In this document: one piece after another, positions 7,670-17,089 of the stretch
How positions within the stretch are numbered: position 1 is the stretch's first letter
Layout: each line of letters starts with the position of its first letter
Source of the DNA: QVMP01 sp047974325
Lineage (GTDB): Bacteria; Bacteroidota; Bacteroidia; Bacteroidales; Dysgonomonadaceae
Direction of reading: 5' to 3'
DNA: 30,292 bases
NCBI GenBank assembly: GCA_047974325.1
Contig: JBKECE010000110.1
Span: 1 to 30,292, forward strand
Position numbers and translations under genes: made by a program
The notes under the pieces: generated by a model
What the model saw: the letters and a program-made list of their open reading frames with translations, nothing else
Told to the model about the DNA's origin: nothing
Databases searched by the model: none

Positions 7670-8251
7670 ATGAAAACATTTGAACTAAAAGGTTCTTTGA
7701 GAACAGATCTTGGAAAAAAAGCAGCTAAATCTTTGCGTAAAGATAGCGATATTCCCGCGGTGATTTATGGTGGAGAAAATTCAAAAACAGCGATTCACTT
7801 CACAGTGAGTAACTCTGATGTTCGCAAATTGATCTATACACCGGAAATATTTCTTGTAAACTTGAACCTTGACGGGACTGAATACAAAGCAATATTGAAA
7901 GATATTCAATTTCATCCGGTAAGCGATGCTATTTTGCATCTTGATTTTCTTCATGTATTTGAAAGTAAACCAATCATCATTGATGTTCCGGTTGTTTTGG
8001 AAGGTCTTGCTGAAGGTGTAAAAGCCGGGGGTAAATTATCTCTTGACTTACGTAAACTTAAGGTTAAAGCATCTTATGATAAAGTGCCGGAGCAATTGCA
8101 CATCAATATATCTCATCTAGCTCTTGGAAAATCTATCCAAGTTGGCGAACTAGACTTTGATGGTCTGGAGTTGTTGAATGCTAAGAATGCAGTTGTATGT
8201 CGCGTACAGTTGACACGTGCAGCCAGAGGTCTTGCAGCGAAAGGTAAATAA
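7670..8251 (+). CDS. rplY: Large-subunit ribosomal protein bL25 (TL5/Ctc type)
   Basis: Binds 5S rRNA in the 50S subunit. At 193 residues it is the two-domain Ctc form rather than the short E. coli L25. The N-terminal 5S-binding barrel shows LRTDLGKKAAKSLRKDSDIP and VIYGG, and DIQFHPVSDAILHLDFLHV at about 82-100. The C-terminal TL5 domain has VPVVLEGLAEGVKAGG and ends in LGKSIQVGELDF. It is preceded by a textbook promoter and followed after 24 bp by pth, a pairing common in many bacteria (rplY/ctc-pth). The C-terminus is short, ending in basic residues, with no long acidic tail. Confidence 0.95.
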   Translation: MKTFELKGSLRTDLGKKAAKSLRKDSDIPAVIYGGENSKTAIHFTVSNSDVRKLIYTPEIFLVNLNLDGTEYKAILKDIQFHPVSDAILHLDFLHVFESKPIIIDVPVVLEGLAEGVKAGGKLSLDLRKLKVKASYDKVPEQLHINISHLALGKSIQVGELDFDGLELLNAKNAVVCRVQLTRAARGLAAKGK

Positions 8252-8275
8252 TTTTTATAGAACCCAAGACATCCA

Positions 8276-8839
8276 ATGAAATATTTAATTGTTGGTTTGG
8301 GGAATATCGGACGAGAATACGAGAACACCCGACACAATATAGGTTTCAATGTATTGGACGCTTTATCTAAAGCGTCCAATATTGTTTTTGAGGACACGCG
8401 ATATGGTTTTCTTGCCGAAATGAAACTGAAGGGGCACATTCTCATTCTTCTGAAACCATCCACATATATGAATCTGAGTGGAAATGCAGTCAGATATTGG
8501 ATGCAGCAAGAAAAGGTGTTGCTCGAGAATGTTTTGATCGTTGTTGACGACCTGGCATTGCCTTTCGGACAATTGCGCTTGAAGGGCAAAGGAAGTGACG
8601 CCGGACATAATGGATTGAAACATATAAAAACAATATTGGGCACACAGAATTATGCACGTTTGCGCTTTGGTATCGGGAATGACTTTCCGAGAGGTGGACA
8701 GGTGGACTATGTTCTCAGTCAATTTTCAAAAGAGGAAGAAAGTTTATTACCTGAACGGCTTGAAGTTTGTGAGGAAATAATAAAAACATTCTGTTTGGCA
8801 GGGCTTCAAAATGCGATGAATCAGTTCAATAACAAATAA
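8276..8839 (+). CDS. pth: Peptidyl-tRNA hydrolase
   Basis: Frees tRNA from peptidyl-tRNAs that drop off ribosomes; cytosolic and essential in most bacteria. Its 187 residues fit the family. Asn10 and the catalytic His20 are in VGLGNIGREYENTRHNIGF. The substrate-binding PSTYMNLSG is at about 61-69 (Asn66), the VVDDLALPFG segment holds the Asp that polarises His20 (Asp91/92), and AGHNGLKHI has the conserved Asn112. It sits 24 bp after rplY and 7 bp before the S4-domain gene, so it is one transcript. Confidence 0.96.
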   Translation: MKYLIVGLGNIGREYENTRHNIGFNVLDALSKASNIVFEDTRYGFLAEMKLKGHILILLKPSTYMNLSGNAVRYWMQQEKVLLENVLIVVDDLALPFGQLRLKGKGSDAGHNGLKHIKTILGTQNYARLRFGIGNDFPRGGQVDYVLSQFSKEEESLLPERLEVCEEIIKTFCLAGLQNAMNQFNNK

Positions 8840-8846
8840 TTGCAAA

Positions 8847-9281
8847 ATGAAAGAAGATCAGAACGAAGTGAGAATAGATAAATGGCTTTGGGCTGTCCGT
8901 CTTTTCAAAACCAGATCAATAGCAACAGATGCATGTAAAAAAAACCGTGTAATGGTCGGAATTGCATCCGCAAAACCCTCTAAAATGATACACGTTGGCG
9001 ATATTATCAAAATAAGGAAAACGCCAGTCACTTATTCTTTCAAAGTCTTGAACCTGACCGAAAAAAGAATGGGAGCAAAATTAGTACCTGATTTTCTGGA
9101 AGATATTACCCCTGCATCCGAATTGGAAATACTGGAAGTGAACAAATTGGCAGGTTTTGTAGACAGAGCCAAAGGTTTGGGACGCCCAACAAAAAAAGAC
9201 AGACGCGATTTGGATACTTTTGTCTATGAATCGTTTTTCGATGATTTGGACTTCGATTCAGATGAAGAATCAAAGATATGA
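8847..9281 (+). CDS. hslR: S4-domain RNA-binding protein, Hsp15 (HslR)-like
   Basis: 144 residues. The S4 RNA-binding fold covers about residues 8-65 (RIDKWLWAVRLFKTRSIATD, then KKNRVMVGIASAKPSKMIHVGD). RIDKWLW is the hallmark of Hsp15/RlbA-type proteins. Hsp15 of E. coli binds free 50S subunits carrying nascent chains with tRNA and helps recycle them. That suits its place next to pth and rplY, which both act on 50S or peptidyl-tRNA. The C-terminal part (FVDRAKGLGRPTKKDRRDLD) is basic and the last residues are acidic. The exact role in Bacteroidetes has not been read from this sequence. Confidence 0.88.
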   Translation: MKEDQNEVRIDKWLWAVRLFKTRSIATDACKKNRVMVGIASAKPSKMIHVGDIIKIRKTPVTYSFKVLNLTEKRMGAKLVPDFLEDITPASELEILEVNKLAGFVDRAKGLGRPTKKDRRDLDTFVYESFFDDLDFDSDEESKI

Positions 9282-9335
9282 GCAATAAAGTTCTATGAAA
9301 AAGAGTTTATATATTGTAATATATAATAAGACAAA

Positions 9336-9359
9336 AGGAGATTCTTCACAGAATCTCCT
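9336..9359 (+). terminator. Hairpin terminator after the rplY-pth-S4 operon
   Basis: AGGAGATTCT and AGAATCTCCT form a perfect 10-bp stem with a TCAC loop, about 55 bp after the S4 gene stop. The following T-tract is short. The rest of the gap (9360-9583) is AT-rich; I see no gene in it, and no clean TAnnTTTG box for the next gene. Confidence 0.72.
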
Positions 9360-9583
9360 CTTATGAGTTAATCAAGATATTAGCATTTAAGGTAAAAAGA
9401 TTGTTTTTAGGTTATCGATACAAAGGAAACCTTTTAACAGTTATTATCCAAATAAAAAAATATATTGTAAAACATAAATAAGATACAAAATCGTTAAGAT
9501 ATAAATAACTATATTACAGAAATATAAATACGTCATTTGTACGCATTTATTAAGGTAGGATAAATTAAAAAATTAAAATATAT

Positions 9584-11209
9584 ATGAAAAGATACTTCTT
9601 ATCCGCAATTATTTTATGCTTGTCGTATGGTGTGAACATCTTTGCCTGCACTAATTTATTAGTGGGCAAATCAGCCTCTACAGATGGATCCACATTTGTA
9701 ACTTATTCCGCCGATTCTTATTCTTTATATGGCGAATTATACCATTGGCCTGCTCAGAAATATGCTCCTGGCACTATGTTGAAAGTGTATGATTGGGATA
9801 CAAATAAATATTTGGGTGAAATCAAACAGGCTCCCCAGACTTATAATGTGGTCGGAAACATGAATGAATATCAAGTCACCATCGGTGAAACTACTTGGGG
9901 TGGACGCGAAGAACTCGTTGACACAACCGGCATAGTAGATTATGGCAGCCTCATTTATATAGCACTGCAAAGATCTAAAACGGCAAAAGAAGCGATCAAA
10001 ATAATGACAGACCTTGTTGCTGAATATGGCTATGCAAGTAGTGGTGAATCATTTTCCATTGCCGATCCCAACGAAATTTGGGTCTTAGAACTCATTGCAA
10101 AAGGGAATGGAAACAAAGGTGCAGTCTGGGTAGCAATACGCATCCCGGATGATTGCATATCAGCTCACGCAAATCAAGCCCGAATCCAACAATTCCCTTT
10201 AAATGATCCCAAAAATTGCATTTATTCAAAAGATGTTATTTCTTTCGCTAGAGAAAAAGGTTATTATAACGGAAAGGATAAGGATTTCAGCTTTGCTAAA
10301 GCATATAATCCAATAGATTTTGGAGGACAGCGTTATTGCGAAGCCAGAGTTTGGAGTTTCTTCAACCGATTCAATAAAGACATGGCTAAATTCGTTAGTT
10401 ATGCTAAAGGGGAAACCAAAGAGCCGATGCCATTATACATCAAACCTGATAAAAAATTATCATATGCAGACGTGAAAGCAATGATGCGTGACCATTATGA
10501 AGGCACTGATCTGGATTGGACACAGGATGTGGGGGCAGGTCCTTTCCATGCTCCATACAGATGGGCGCCACTGGAATGGGAAGTTGATTCCGTAAAATAT
10601 TGTAATGAGCGTCCCATTGCCACACAGCAAACCGGATTCACATTTGTGGCACAAATGCGTTCATGGCTGCCGAACGAAATCGGTGGCATATTATGGTTCG
10701 GAACGGATGATGCTGCCCAGACTGTTTATACTCCAATATATTGCTGCACAACTGAAATTCCCGAATGCTATAAAGTGGGCAATGGCGATCTTTACACGTT
10801 TTCTTGGACATCTAGCTTCTGGATACACAACTGGGTATCTAATATGGTATATAACAAATATGATTATATGCATAAAGATTTGGAAAAAATTCAATCCGAA
10901 CTTGAAAACAAATTTATGAGCCAACAAGCAGACATAGAACAGAAAGCAATGTTATCTTCTACGAATAGGAAAGACTTGCTTACCAAATATAGCAACGAAC
11001 AGGCTCAATACGCATTCGCAGAATGGAAGAAATTAGGAGAATTTTTGCTGATTAAGTATATGGACGGCGTTGTGAGAAAAGAAAAGGATGGAAAATTTGA
11101 AAGAAACGAGCATGGCGGTACTTCATCGCCCCAAAGAGTTGGATACCCGAAAGATTTCTATGAAAGAGTGGTTAAAGAAACCGGAAACAAATACAAGGTG
11201 CTCGATTAG
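9584..11209 (+). CDS. Exported peptidase family C69 dipeptidase
   Basis: 541 residues. The signal peptide (MKRYFLSAIILCLSYGVNIFA) ends right before Cys22 in CTNLLVGKSASTDGS. In the C69 (PepD/dipeptidase A) branch of the Ntn-hydrolases this cysteine becomes the N-terminal nucleophile, so signal cleavage would expose the catalytic residue. Other family features: TFVTYSADS, GETTWGGREEL, GSLIYIALQRSKTAKEAI, and ANQARIQQFP near 206-215. It probably cleaves dipeptides in the periplasm or at the cell surface. Because the mature N-terminus would be a Cys, a lipoprotein could be suspected, but the upstream IFA-C lacks a good lipobox Leu and the Cys is needed for catalysis. It is followed 71 bp later by a secreted metallopeptidase. 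Confidence 0.9.
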   Translation: MKRYFLSAIILCLSYGVNIFACTNLLVGKSASTDGSTFVTYSADSYSLYGELYHWPAQKYAPGTMLKVYDWDTNKYLGEIKQAPQTYNVVGNMNEYQVTIGETTWGGREELVDTTGIVDYGSLIYIALQRSKTAKEAIKIMTDLVAEYGYASSGESFSIADPNEIWVLELIAKGNGNKGAVWVAIRIPDDCISAHANQARIQQFPLNDPKNCIYSKDVISFAREKGYYNGKDKDFSFAKAYNPIDFGGQRYCEARVWSFFNRFNKDMAKFVSYAKGETKEPMPLYIKPDKKLSYADVKAMMRDHYEGTDLDWTQDVGAGPFHAPYRWAPLEWEVDSVKYCNERPIATQQTGFTFVAQMRSWLPNEIGGILWFGTDDAAQTVYTPIYCCTTEIPECYKVGNGDLYTFSWTSSFWIHNWVSNMVYNKYDYMHKDLEKIQSELENKFMSQQADIEQKAMLSSTNRKDLLTKYSNEQAQYAFAEWKKLGEFLLIKYMDGVVRKEKDGKFERNEHGGTSSPQRVGYPKDFYERVVKETGNKYKVLD

Positions 11210-11280
11210 AAGGTATAATGGATAGAGCTAAACATAGCAAAAAGAGAATCTTTACTGATCATTAACATAAACATAAATCT

Positions 11281-13650
11281 ATGAGGAAACATTTACAAAA
11301 ACTAGCATTATCTTGCTATGTAGTGGCTGGATGTTGGAGTATTTCAACTGCTCAAAATGTGATAAACATTAATGAAAGCAGCAAAATTACGAAAGCAACA
11401 AGTTTGAAAAGTGGATCTGTGCCCAAATCGTTTGAAGATGCAGAAAGGTATCGGACATTCAGTTACAACACAAGATTGAAAAGTCTTAAAATCCAGAATA
11501 TTGGTGATACACTTTTGCTTGATTTTTTTGAAGACAAAAAGTATAAAGCAGTGATCAAGAACATCAGTCAATCTTATGATGGAATCACTGGTATCGTCTC
11601 ACAAATTGCAGATGCTGATTTCGCTTATTGTTACATTTCTGTTTCAGACAAAGGGATTTCTATATCGGCAGATATTCCATCATTGGATGAACAATACTTT
11701 GTAGGAACAAAAAGTGGAAAATCGTACCTATCGCAATATAAGATATCTGCAAAGCAAAAGGATGCGCTCGGTTGCGGAACAGATGATCTGGATCCGGTTA
11801 AGGTTATAAATTCCACACCTCTGCTGAGAATAAATGAAAAAAATGAGGTAGAAGAAGGTAAATATAGTGATGAGTATCACAACTATTCACCGCAACCCAA
11901 AGCGATAACAGAAGAGCTAAGTTGTGCTGATCAGGCTATAAATAATCCTTATACCGTAAATGTACTTGTTGTGTACACAACAGCAGCTAAAAATTGGGCA
12001 GCCTCAGATGATTCGAATGATAGTGACATTGATGCAGTAATCAATCAGGCTTTTTTAAGATCAAATACTGTTGCAGCAAATTCGCAGATCGGTGTCACAT
12101 ATAATGTTGTTCACAAATACGAAGCTGTAGGATATACGGAATTGGATAATGCTGATGATTTGCATAATATACGAAAAGATGATGACGGATATATGGACGA
12201 AATTCATGCATTGAGAAATACATACAAAGCAGACCTTGTTGTTTTTCTTGCAGAAGTTTCATTTACCGGTGGATTAGGATATTTGTTTAATGGACAGTCT
12301 CAATATGGATTCTGCCTGAACAGAGTTCAACAAACCAGCTGGACATATACTGTTGTGCATGAAATGGGACACAATATGGGTTGTTCGCACGACAAAGACC
12401 AGACATCATCACCGGGAGGTAATGGACGTTTTGCATACTCTAACGGATGGCATGGCGTAGATGCCAGCAACAACAAGATATGTACGGTGATGACCTATGA
12501 AAATTTTCTGCCTGAGGGTCAGCATACGCGTATACCCTATTTCTCATCTCCTGATATAATATATAATGGTGTAGCAATTGGAGATGCCGGATATGCGAAC
12601 AATGCTCTGACCATAAGAAGGACTAAACGTGATGTTGCTTTCTTCTCTGAACCCCAACTCAGTGTAGGTGCATATAACTATACGATAACGTATGGAAATC
12701 CAGACCCAACATTCAATTGGTTGGTGTGGAGCGGAACTTTACTTGCGGGTGATGAATACAAACTAACAAGGGATCCCGGTAGTGATGCAGGAAGTTACGC
12801 AATCAAAATAAAGATATACCGTGGTGAAACTGATGTAACATGCGAATATTCGGCATATCTGCAACCGGGAGCACTCACAATCAATAAACGAGACATCTCT
12901 GCTAACTTAGCTAATGGAACAGTAACGTATAATGGTGCGAAACAATATATAAGCCAAGCAACCCTTAACAATGCAATAGCAGGCAATAGTATTGCTTTCA
13001 CTTACGAATACAGCAAAAATGATGTAGTAACTGACTATGCCCTGAATGCGGGAGTATATACAGTAACAGCAAGTACAGATGGCGATAAAAACCATAACGG
13101 AGCATCAAAAACAGCAACTTTCACAGTAAACAAAGCACAGGCAACTATTACCTTGGAAGAAAAAACTGTAGCTTATACAGGAAATCCGATAGAGATAGAT
13201 GCACCTGTAACAAATCCGACTGATGCAAGTGTTATCACCACATATACCGGAATAGATGGAACTGTTTACACTACATCTCAAACAGCACCAACTGAAGTTG
13301 GGAAATATAAAGTAGAAGTTACATTTTCAGGAAACGATAACTATTTAGGTGCTACCCAATACACAACACTGACTATAACAACAGCATTATCAATTGGCAA
13401 AGAAACATCATATTCGGACAAAGTAACAGTTACACCGACCAAAGTGAAAAGTGGAAAAACATTTACAATTCGGTCAAATATAGACAGAAGTCTGTCTATC
13501 GAGGTATATAACTTATCGGGAGTGCTTATCAACAAAGTTGAAGCAAACGGATCTGTGACGAAAATATCTGCACCGACCGTTCCCGGCACTTACATTATTG
13601 TTTTAAGAGCAAAAGAAAGTTCAACCGAAAAAAAACTTATAGTAGAATAA
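11281..13650 (+). CDS. Secreted metzincin metallopeptidase with MBG-like repeats and type IX sorting tail
   Basis: 789 residues. An N-terminal signal peptide (MRKHLQKLALSCYVVAGCWS, cut near TAQ) is followed by a propeptide-like region to about 210. The catalytic domain has the zinc motif HEMGHNMGCSH (His360, His364, His370; Glu361 catalytic) and a downstream Met-turn candidate CTVMTYEN, as in reprolysin/M12B-like metzincins. From about 460 to 705 there are Ig-like MBG-type repeats (YNYTITYGNPDPTFNW, the VTASTDGDKNHNGAS type, then VAYTGNPIEI). The last about 75 residues form a Por-type sorting domain (SLSIEVYNLSGVLINKVEA, then GTYIIVLRAKESSTEKKLIV), pointing to export through the type IX system. 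It may act with the C69 dipeptidase upstream in protein scavenging. Substrate unknown. Confidence 0.9.
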   Translation: MRKHLQKLALSCYVVAGCWSISTAQNVININESSKITKATSLKSGSVPKSFEDAERYRTFSYNTRLKSLKIQNIGDTLLLDFFEDKKYKAVIKNISQSYDGITGIVSQIADADFAYCYISVSDKGISISADIPSLDEQYFVGTKSGKSYLSQYKISAKQKDALGCGTDDLDPVKVINSTPLLRINEKNEVEEGKYSDEYHNYSPQPKAITEELSCADQAINNPYTVNVLVVYTTAAKNWAASDDSNDSDIDAVINQAFLRSNTVAANSQIGVTYNVVHKYEAVGYTELDNADDLHNIRKDDDGYMDEIHALRNTYKADLVVFLAEVSFTGGLGYLFNGQSQYGFCLNRVQQTSWTYTVVHEMGHNMGCSHDKDQTSSPGGNGRFAYSNGWHGVDASNNKICTVMTYENFLPEGQHTRIPYFSSPDIIYNGVAIGDAGYANNALTIRRTKRDVAFFSEPQLSVGAYNYTITYGNPDPTFNWLVWSGTLLAGDEYKLTRDPGSDAGSYAIKIKIYRGETDVTCEYSAYLQPGALTINKRDISANLANGTVTYNGAKQYISQATLNNAIAGNSIAFTYEYSKNDVVTDYALNAGVYTVTASTDGDKNHNGASKTATFTVNKAQATITLEEKTVAYTGNPIEIDAPVTNPTDASVITTYTGIDGTVYTTSQTAPTEVGKYKVEVTFSGNDNYLGATQYTTLTITTALSIGKETSYSDKVTVTPTKVKSGKTFTIRSNIDRSLSIEVYNLSGVLINKVEANGSVTKISAPTVPGTYIIVLRAKESSTEKKLIVE

Positions 13651-13704
13651 ATTATTAGTCCTAAATAACCGCTATAGGTTTGTGTTACAAAATAACCTCC
13701 TTAT

Positions 13705-13744
13705 CAAACAGTAGTTAAGCATGCCTTACTACTGTTTGCTTTTT
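13705..13744 (+). terminator. Rho-independent terminator after the metalloprotease gene
   Basis: CAAACAGTAG pairs with CTACTGTTTG (10 bp). An inner TAAG/CTTA stem follows after a one-base bulge, then a CATGC loop. The hairpin is followed by CTTTTT. Confidence 0.85.
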
Positions 13745-13791
13745 ATAGATTCTATTGGAAAACTTGCAACGTCTATATTGGCAAAAAATCT

Positions 13792-13800
13792 TATCTTTGC
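13792..13800 (+). promoter_or_regulatory. -7 promoter box of prfC
   Basis: TATCTTTGC is an exact match, about 50 bp upstream of the prfC ATG. No well-spaced TTTG is seen upstream. Confidence 0.65.
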
Positions 13801-13848
13801 ACATCAAAAAGGTAAGCGATTATACCTTGCATAGATTATATCCCTTTT

Positions 13849-15429
13849 ATGAGCGAATTAGAAGAAGAAATTAAGAGAAGACGCACATTTGCTATCATCA
13901 GTCATCCCGATGCGGGAAAAACCACATTGACCGAAAAACTGTTACTTTTTGGAGGAGCAATACATGTTGCAGGTGCTGTGAAATCGAATAAAATAAAAAA
14001 AACGGCCACTTCAGACTGGATGGAAATAGAAAAGCAACGCGGTATTTCCGTTGCCACATCTGTCATGGGGTTTGAATATAATGGCTATAAGATCAATATT
14101 TTGGACACACCCGGTCACCAGGACTTTGCTGAAGATACGTATCGCACACTCACTGCCGTAGATAGTGTTATCATTGCCGTTGATGTGGCTAAAGGTGTAG
14201 AAGCCCAGACCAGAAAACTGATGGAGGTGTGTCGGATGCGCAATACTCCGGTTATGATCTTTGTCAACAAAATGGACAGGGATGGGAAAGATCCTTTCGA
14301 TTTGCTGGATGAACTGGAAGAAGAACTGAATATTAAAGTCCGTCCTTTGAGTTGGCCTATTGATAGTGGACAACGATTTAAAGGCGTGTATAATATCTAT
14401 GAAAGAAAGCTCGATTTATATACTCCCAGCAAGCAAACCGTAACAGAATCGGTCGAATTTAAAGATCTGAATAGTCCCGAACTGGAAAAACACATCGGTA
14501 ATTCTTTAGCAAACAAACTTCGCGAAGATATTGAACTGATCGAAGGTGTTTATCCCGAACTAGACATAAACACTTATCTGGAAGGGCAGATTGCTCCTGT
14601 ATTCTTCGGTTCGGCATTAAATAATTTTGGGGTGAAAGAATTGTTAGATTGTTTTATCGAGATAGCCCCCTACCCTCGTCCGGTAGAAGCTGTTGAACGA
14701 GAAGTAGAACCAATGGAAGATACTTTCTCGGGCTTCATTTTCAAGATTCATGCCAATATGGATCCCAATCACCGCTCTTGTATCGCCTTTGTGAAAATAT
14801 GCTCAGGAAAGTTTGAACGGAATGTCAATTATAAGCATATCCGCCTCAATCGTTTGATGCGTTTCTCTTCACCGACAGCTTTCATGGCTCAGAAAAAAGA
14901 AACTGTAGATGAGGCATACGCCGGAGATATAATTGGTTTACCTGATACAGGAAACTTCAAGATCGGTGACACTCTGACTGCTGGTGAAGACATCCATTTC
15001 AAAGGATTGCCGAGCTTTTCACCCGAAATGTTCAAGTATATAGAGAATGCAGACCCAATGAAAACCAAACAGTTGCAAAAAGGAATAGAACAACTGATGG
15101 ACGAAGGTGTAGCCCAATTATTTGTAAATCAATTTAATGGACGCAAGATTATAGGAACAGTTGGACAACTCCAATTTGAAGTGATTCAATACCGCCTTCT
15201 ACACGAATATGGAGCACAATGCAAATGGGAACCCATAAACTTATATAAAGCCTGCTGGATAGAAAGTGACAACCCTGAAGAATTAGTCAATTTTAAGAAA
15301 CGTAAAGCTCAATATATGGCAAAAGATAAAGACGACAGAGATGTTTTTTTAGCTGATTCCAATTATGTGCTGATAATGGCTCAACAAGATTTCAAGGACA
15401 TACGTTTCCATTTCACATCCGAGTTTTAA
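13849..15429 (+). CDS. prfC: Peptide chain release factor 3 (RF3)
   Basis: GTPase that removes RF1/RF2 from the ribosome after termination. At 526 residues it is the standard length. G1 loop SHPDAGKTTLTE at 18-29; switch region around SDWMEIEKQRGISVATSVM, which is RF3-like with MEIEKQRGIS; G3 DTPGHQDF near 86; G4 VNKMDRDG near 141. The C-terminal domains include GTVGQLQFEVIQYRLLHEYG. It has its own promoter box. The GT9 gene follows after 21 bp and may be on the same transcript. Confidence 0.97.
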   Translation: MSELEEEIKRRRTFAIISHPDAGKTTLTEKLLLFGGAIHVAGAVKSNKIKKTATSDWMEIEKQRGISVATSVMGFEYNGYKINILDTPGHQDFAEDTYRTLTAVDSVIIAVDVAKGVEAQTRKLMEVCRMRNTPVMIFVNKMDRDGKDPFDLLDELEEELNIKVRPLSWPIDSGQRFKGVYNIYERKLDLYTPSKQTVTESVEFKDLNSPELEKHIGNSLANKLREDIELIEGVYPELDINTYLEGQIAPVFFGSALNNFGVKELLDCFIEIAPYPRPVEAVEREVEPMEDTFSGFIFKIHANMDPNHRSCIAFVKICSGKFERNVNYKHIRLNRLMRFSSPTAFMAQKKETVDEAYAGDIIGLPDTGNFKIGDTLTAGEDIHFKGLPSFSPEMFKYIENADPMKTKQLQKGIEQLMDEGVAQLFVNQFNGRKIIGTVGQLQFEVIQYRLLHEYGAQCKWEPINLYKACWIESDNPEELVNFKKRKAQYMAKDKDDRDVFLADSNYVLIMAQQDFKDIRFHFTSEF

Positions 15430-15450
15430 TCCGTTTAACGATAACAGGAG

Positions 15451-16503
15451 ATGACAAAAGTTTTAGTAATACGTTTTAGAAGAGTTGGAGATGCCGTGCT
15501 GACATCTTCAATTTGCACCACTTTGAAACAATCCATTCCCGATGCTGAAATTCATTATGTCTTGAATGATACCATAGCACCATTGTTTGAACATCATCCC
15601 GATATTGATAAATTGATAACCTTTACACATGAAGAAACACATTCATTGTTCTCATACCTACAAAAGATAAAAAGGATAATGAAAGAAGAAAAATACGATA
15701 TAATCATAGATACCAGAACAACGGCAAACACAATGTATTTTCCGTTATTCTCTATGAGAACAAAATATCGAATCGGAAAAAAGAAAAAATATGCACTTGC
15801 TTATAACCACAGGGTAAGTAATTTCTATAGAGGAGACATGGACATTGTTCAGTTGCTTCTCAAACTGTTGACTCCTCTCGAAAAAGATTTTAACATACAG
15901 CGCAATCCTCATTTCAGACTACGCTGCACCGAAGAGGAAATTGTTGCCAGCAAACATAAAATGACCTCACATGGCATTGATGTGAACAAACCTATAATCG
16001 TTTGTGCCATAACTTCGCGTTTAGAACACAAAATCTGGGATAAAAGTAAGATGAAAGTTGTTTTGCTCAAGATATTGTCTAAATACCCTGACATCCAACT
16101 CATATTCAACTACGGTGGCGAAACAGAGAAAGAAGCTGCAAGGCAATTATTTGAAGAGATGAATTCCGATCCGAGGATTTTTATAGGCATGGAAGCACAG
16201 TCACTTCGCGAGTTAGCTGCATTGTTGGCCAATTCTACTTTTTTCTTTGGCAATGAAGGTGGTCCGCGGCACATATCTCAAGCATTCGACATACCATCAT
16301 TTGCCATCTTTCCTCCACATACACCAAAAGGAGAATGGTTGCCGAATATGTCAGACCGTTTTCAGGGAATTGAGGTAAAAGATATCGATCCGATCATTGC
16401 TCTTGACGAAAACATTTCATACGAAGATAAATTTAATTTGATTTCGGTAGATGAAGTCTGGAAAAAATTAGAACCAATGCTTGAGAAAAATATTCGTTTC
16501 TAA
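15451..16503 (+). CDS. Glycosyltransferase family 9 (heptosyltransferase-like)
   Basis: 350 residues with the GT9/WaaF-like layout. The N-terminal GT-B domain begins KVLVIRFRRVGDAVLTSSI and has PDAEIHYVLN. The C-terminal domain shows FFFGNEGGPRHISQAFDIP at about 267-285, the donor-binding loop (usually TGPxHxA), and AIFPPHTPKGEW. In Gram-negatives these enzymes add heptose or related sugars to the LPS core on the inner face of the membrane. The actual sugar here cannot be told. It lies 21 bp after prfC and is convergent with the next gene over a strong shared hairpin. Confidence 0.9.
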   Translation: MTKVLVIRFRRVGDAVLTSSICTTLKQSIPDAEIHYVLNDTIAPLFEHHPDIDKLITFTHEETHSLFSYLQKIKRIMKEEKYDIIIDTRTTANTMYFPLFSMRTKYRIGKKKKYALAYNHRVSNFYRGDMDIVQLLLKLLTPLEKDFNIQRNPHFRLRCTEEEIVASKHKMTSHGIDVNKPIIVCAITSRLEHKIWDKSKMKVVLLKILSKYPDIQLIFNYGGETEKEAARQLFEEMNSDPRIFIGMEAQSLRELAALLANSTFFFGNEGGPRHISQAFDIPSFAIFPPHTPKGEWLPNMSDRFQGIEVKDIDPIIALDENISYEDKFNLISVDEVWKKLEPMLEKNIRF

Positions 16504-16540
16504 TGCATTATTTATTTTCACCGAAGTGCTTCAAAAAAAT

Positions 16541-16574
16541 ATAGAGGAATTGGTCTTTCAACCAATTCCTCTAT
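16541..16574. terminator. Bidirectional terminator hairpin between the GT9 and small exported protein genes
   Basis: A perfect 14-bp stem at 16541-16554 and 16561-16574 (core AGAGGAATTGGT) has a CTTTCA loop. A-rich on the left and T-rich on the right, so it can serve both converging genes. Confidence 0.85.
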
Positions 16575-16610
16575 TTAATTTATGTTCTGACTGTTAAGAA
16601 AAGTACTTCT

Positions 16611-16976
16611 TTATTTCGAAGCAACCAACAGGTTCGCATTCTGAGAATTCAAAGCTGTAACATTCAGCACTTTCAAATATTTTTGATATTGCTCAGCATT
16701 CAAGACATATTTTGTATTAGACAAATTGAATGCTAATACTTTTCTGGCTGCTTCATCACTGATTTCTCCGTTTTTTGCTGCCCGTGCATATTTAGCTGAA
16801 GACATTTCAAATATTTGTTGCAAATAATTATCCTGTTCGTAACTTGTTTGAAGATAGCGAGACAGTCCGTTCAGAGTGGTTTCATTGTCCAATTTTGCCA
16901 AGAAGCTATAGTCTTGTGCCGATGCGGTTGCGCTCAAAGTAACAATCGCTGCAACCAAAATAAATAATTTTTTCAT
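16611..16976 (-). CDS. Small exported protein of unknown function
   Basis: 121 residues with a Sec signal peptide (MKKLFILVAAIVTLSATASA, cut before QDYS). The mature part of about 100 residues is helical and charged, with no cysteine, metal motif or membrane span: NETTLNGLSRYLQTSYEQDN, then QIFEMSSAKYARAAKNG and AARKVLAFNLSNTKYVLNAE. I do not recognise a named family. Similar small periplasmic proteins are common in Bacteroidales. It has its own exact promoter box with a stem-loop at the predicted mRNA 5' end, which suggests a well-expressed, stable message. It is convergent with the GT9 gene. Confidence 0.75.
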   Translation of the reverse strand: MKKLFILVAAIVTLSATASAQDYSFLAKLDNETTLNGLSRYLQTSYEQDNYLQQIFEMSSAKYARAAKNGEISDEAARKVLAFNLSNTKYVLNAEQYQKYLKVLNVTALNSQNANLLVASK

Positions 16977-17032
16977 AACCTTTTAACCTTTAAATTTACA
17001 ATCTTTATAAAAACTGATACCTAAAATAAAAA

Positions 17033-17078
17033 GACAAGAAACACCAATTGTTTATTCAATTTCATGGTATTTCTTGTC
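17033..17078 (-). promoter_or_regulatory. 5'-terminal stem-loop in the leader of the small exported protein mRNA
   Basis: GACAAGAAA (17033-17041) pairs with TTTCTTGTC (17070-17078); ACC/GGT pairs follow after one mismatch, with a loop of about 20 nt. The predicted start of the minus-strand transcript (about 17083) lies only a few bases before the stem, so the hairpin would cap the mRNA. Confidence 0.55.
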
Positions 17079-17089
17079 ATATTTACATT

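Noticed and set aside
8113..8643. Minus-strand open frame of 176 codons
   Set aside because: Runs opposite to rplY and pth, both clearly identified; composition is typical of a shadow frame.
14011..14373. Minus-strand open frame of 120 codons
   Set aside because: Lies fully inside prfC, opposite strand, with no recognisable content.
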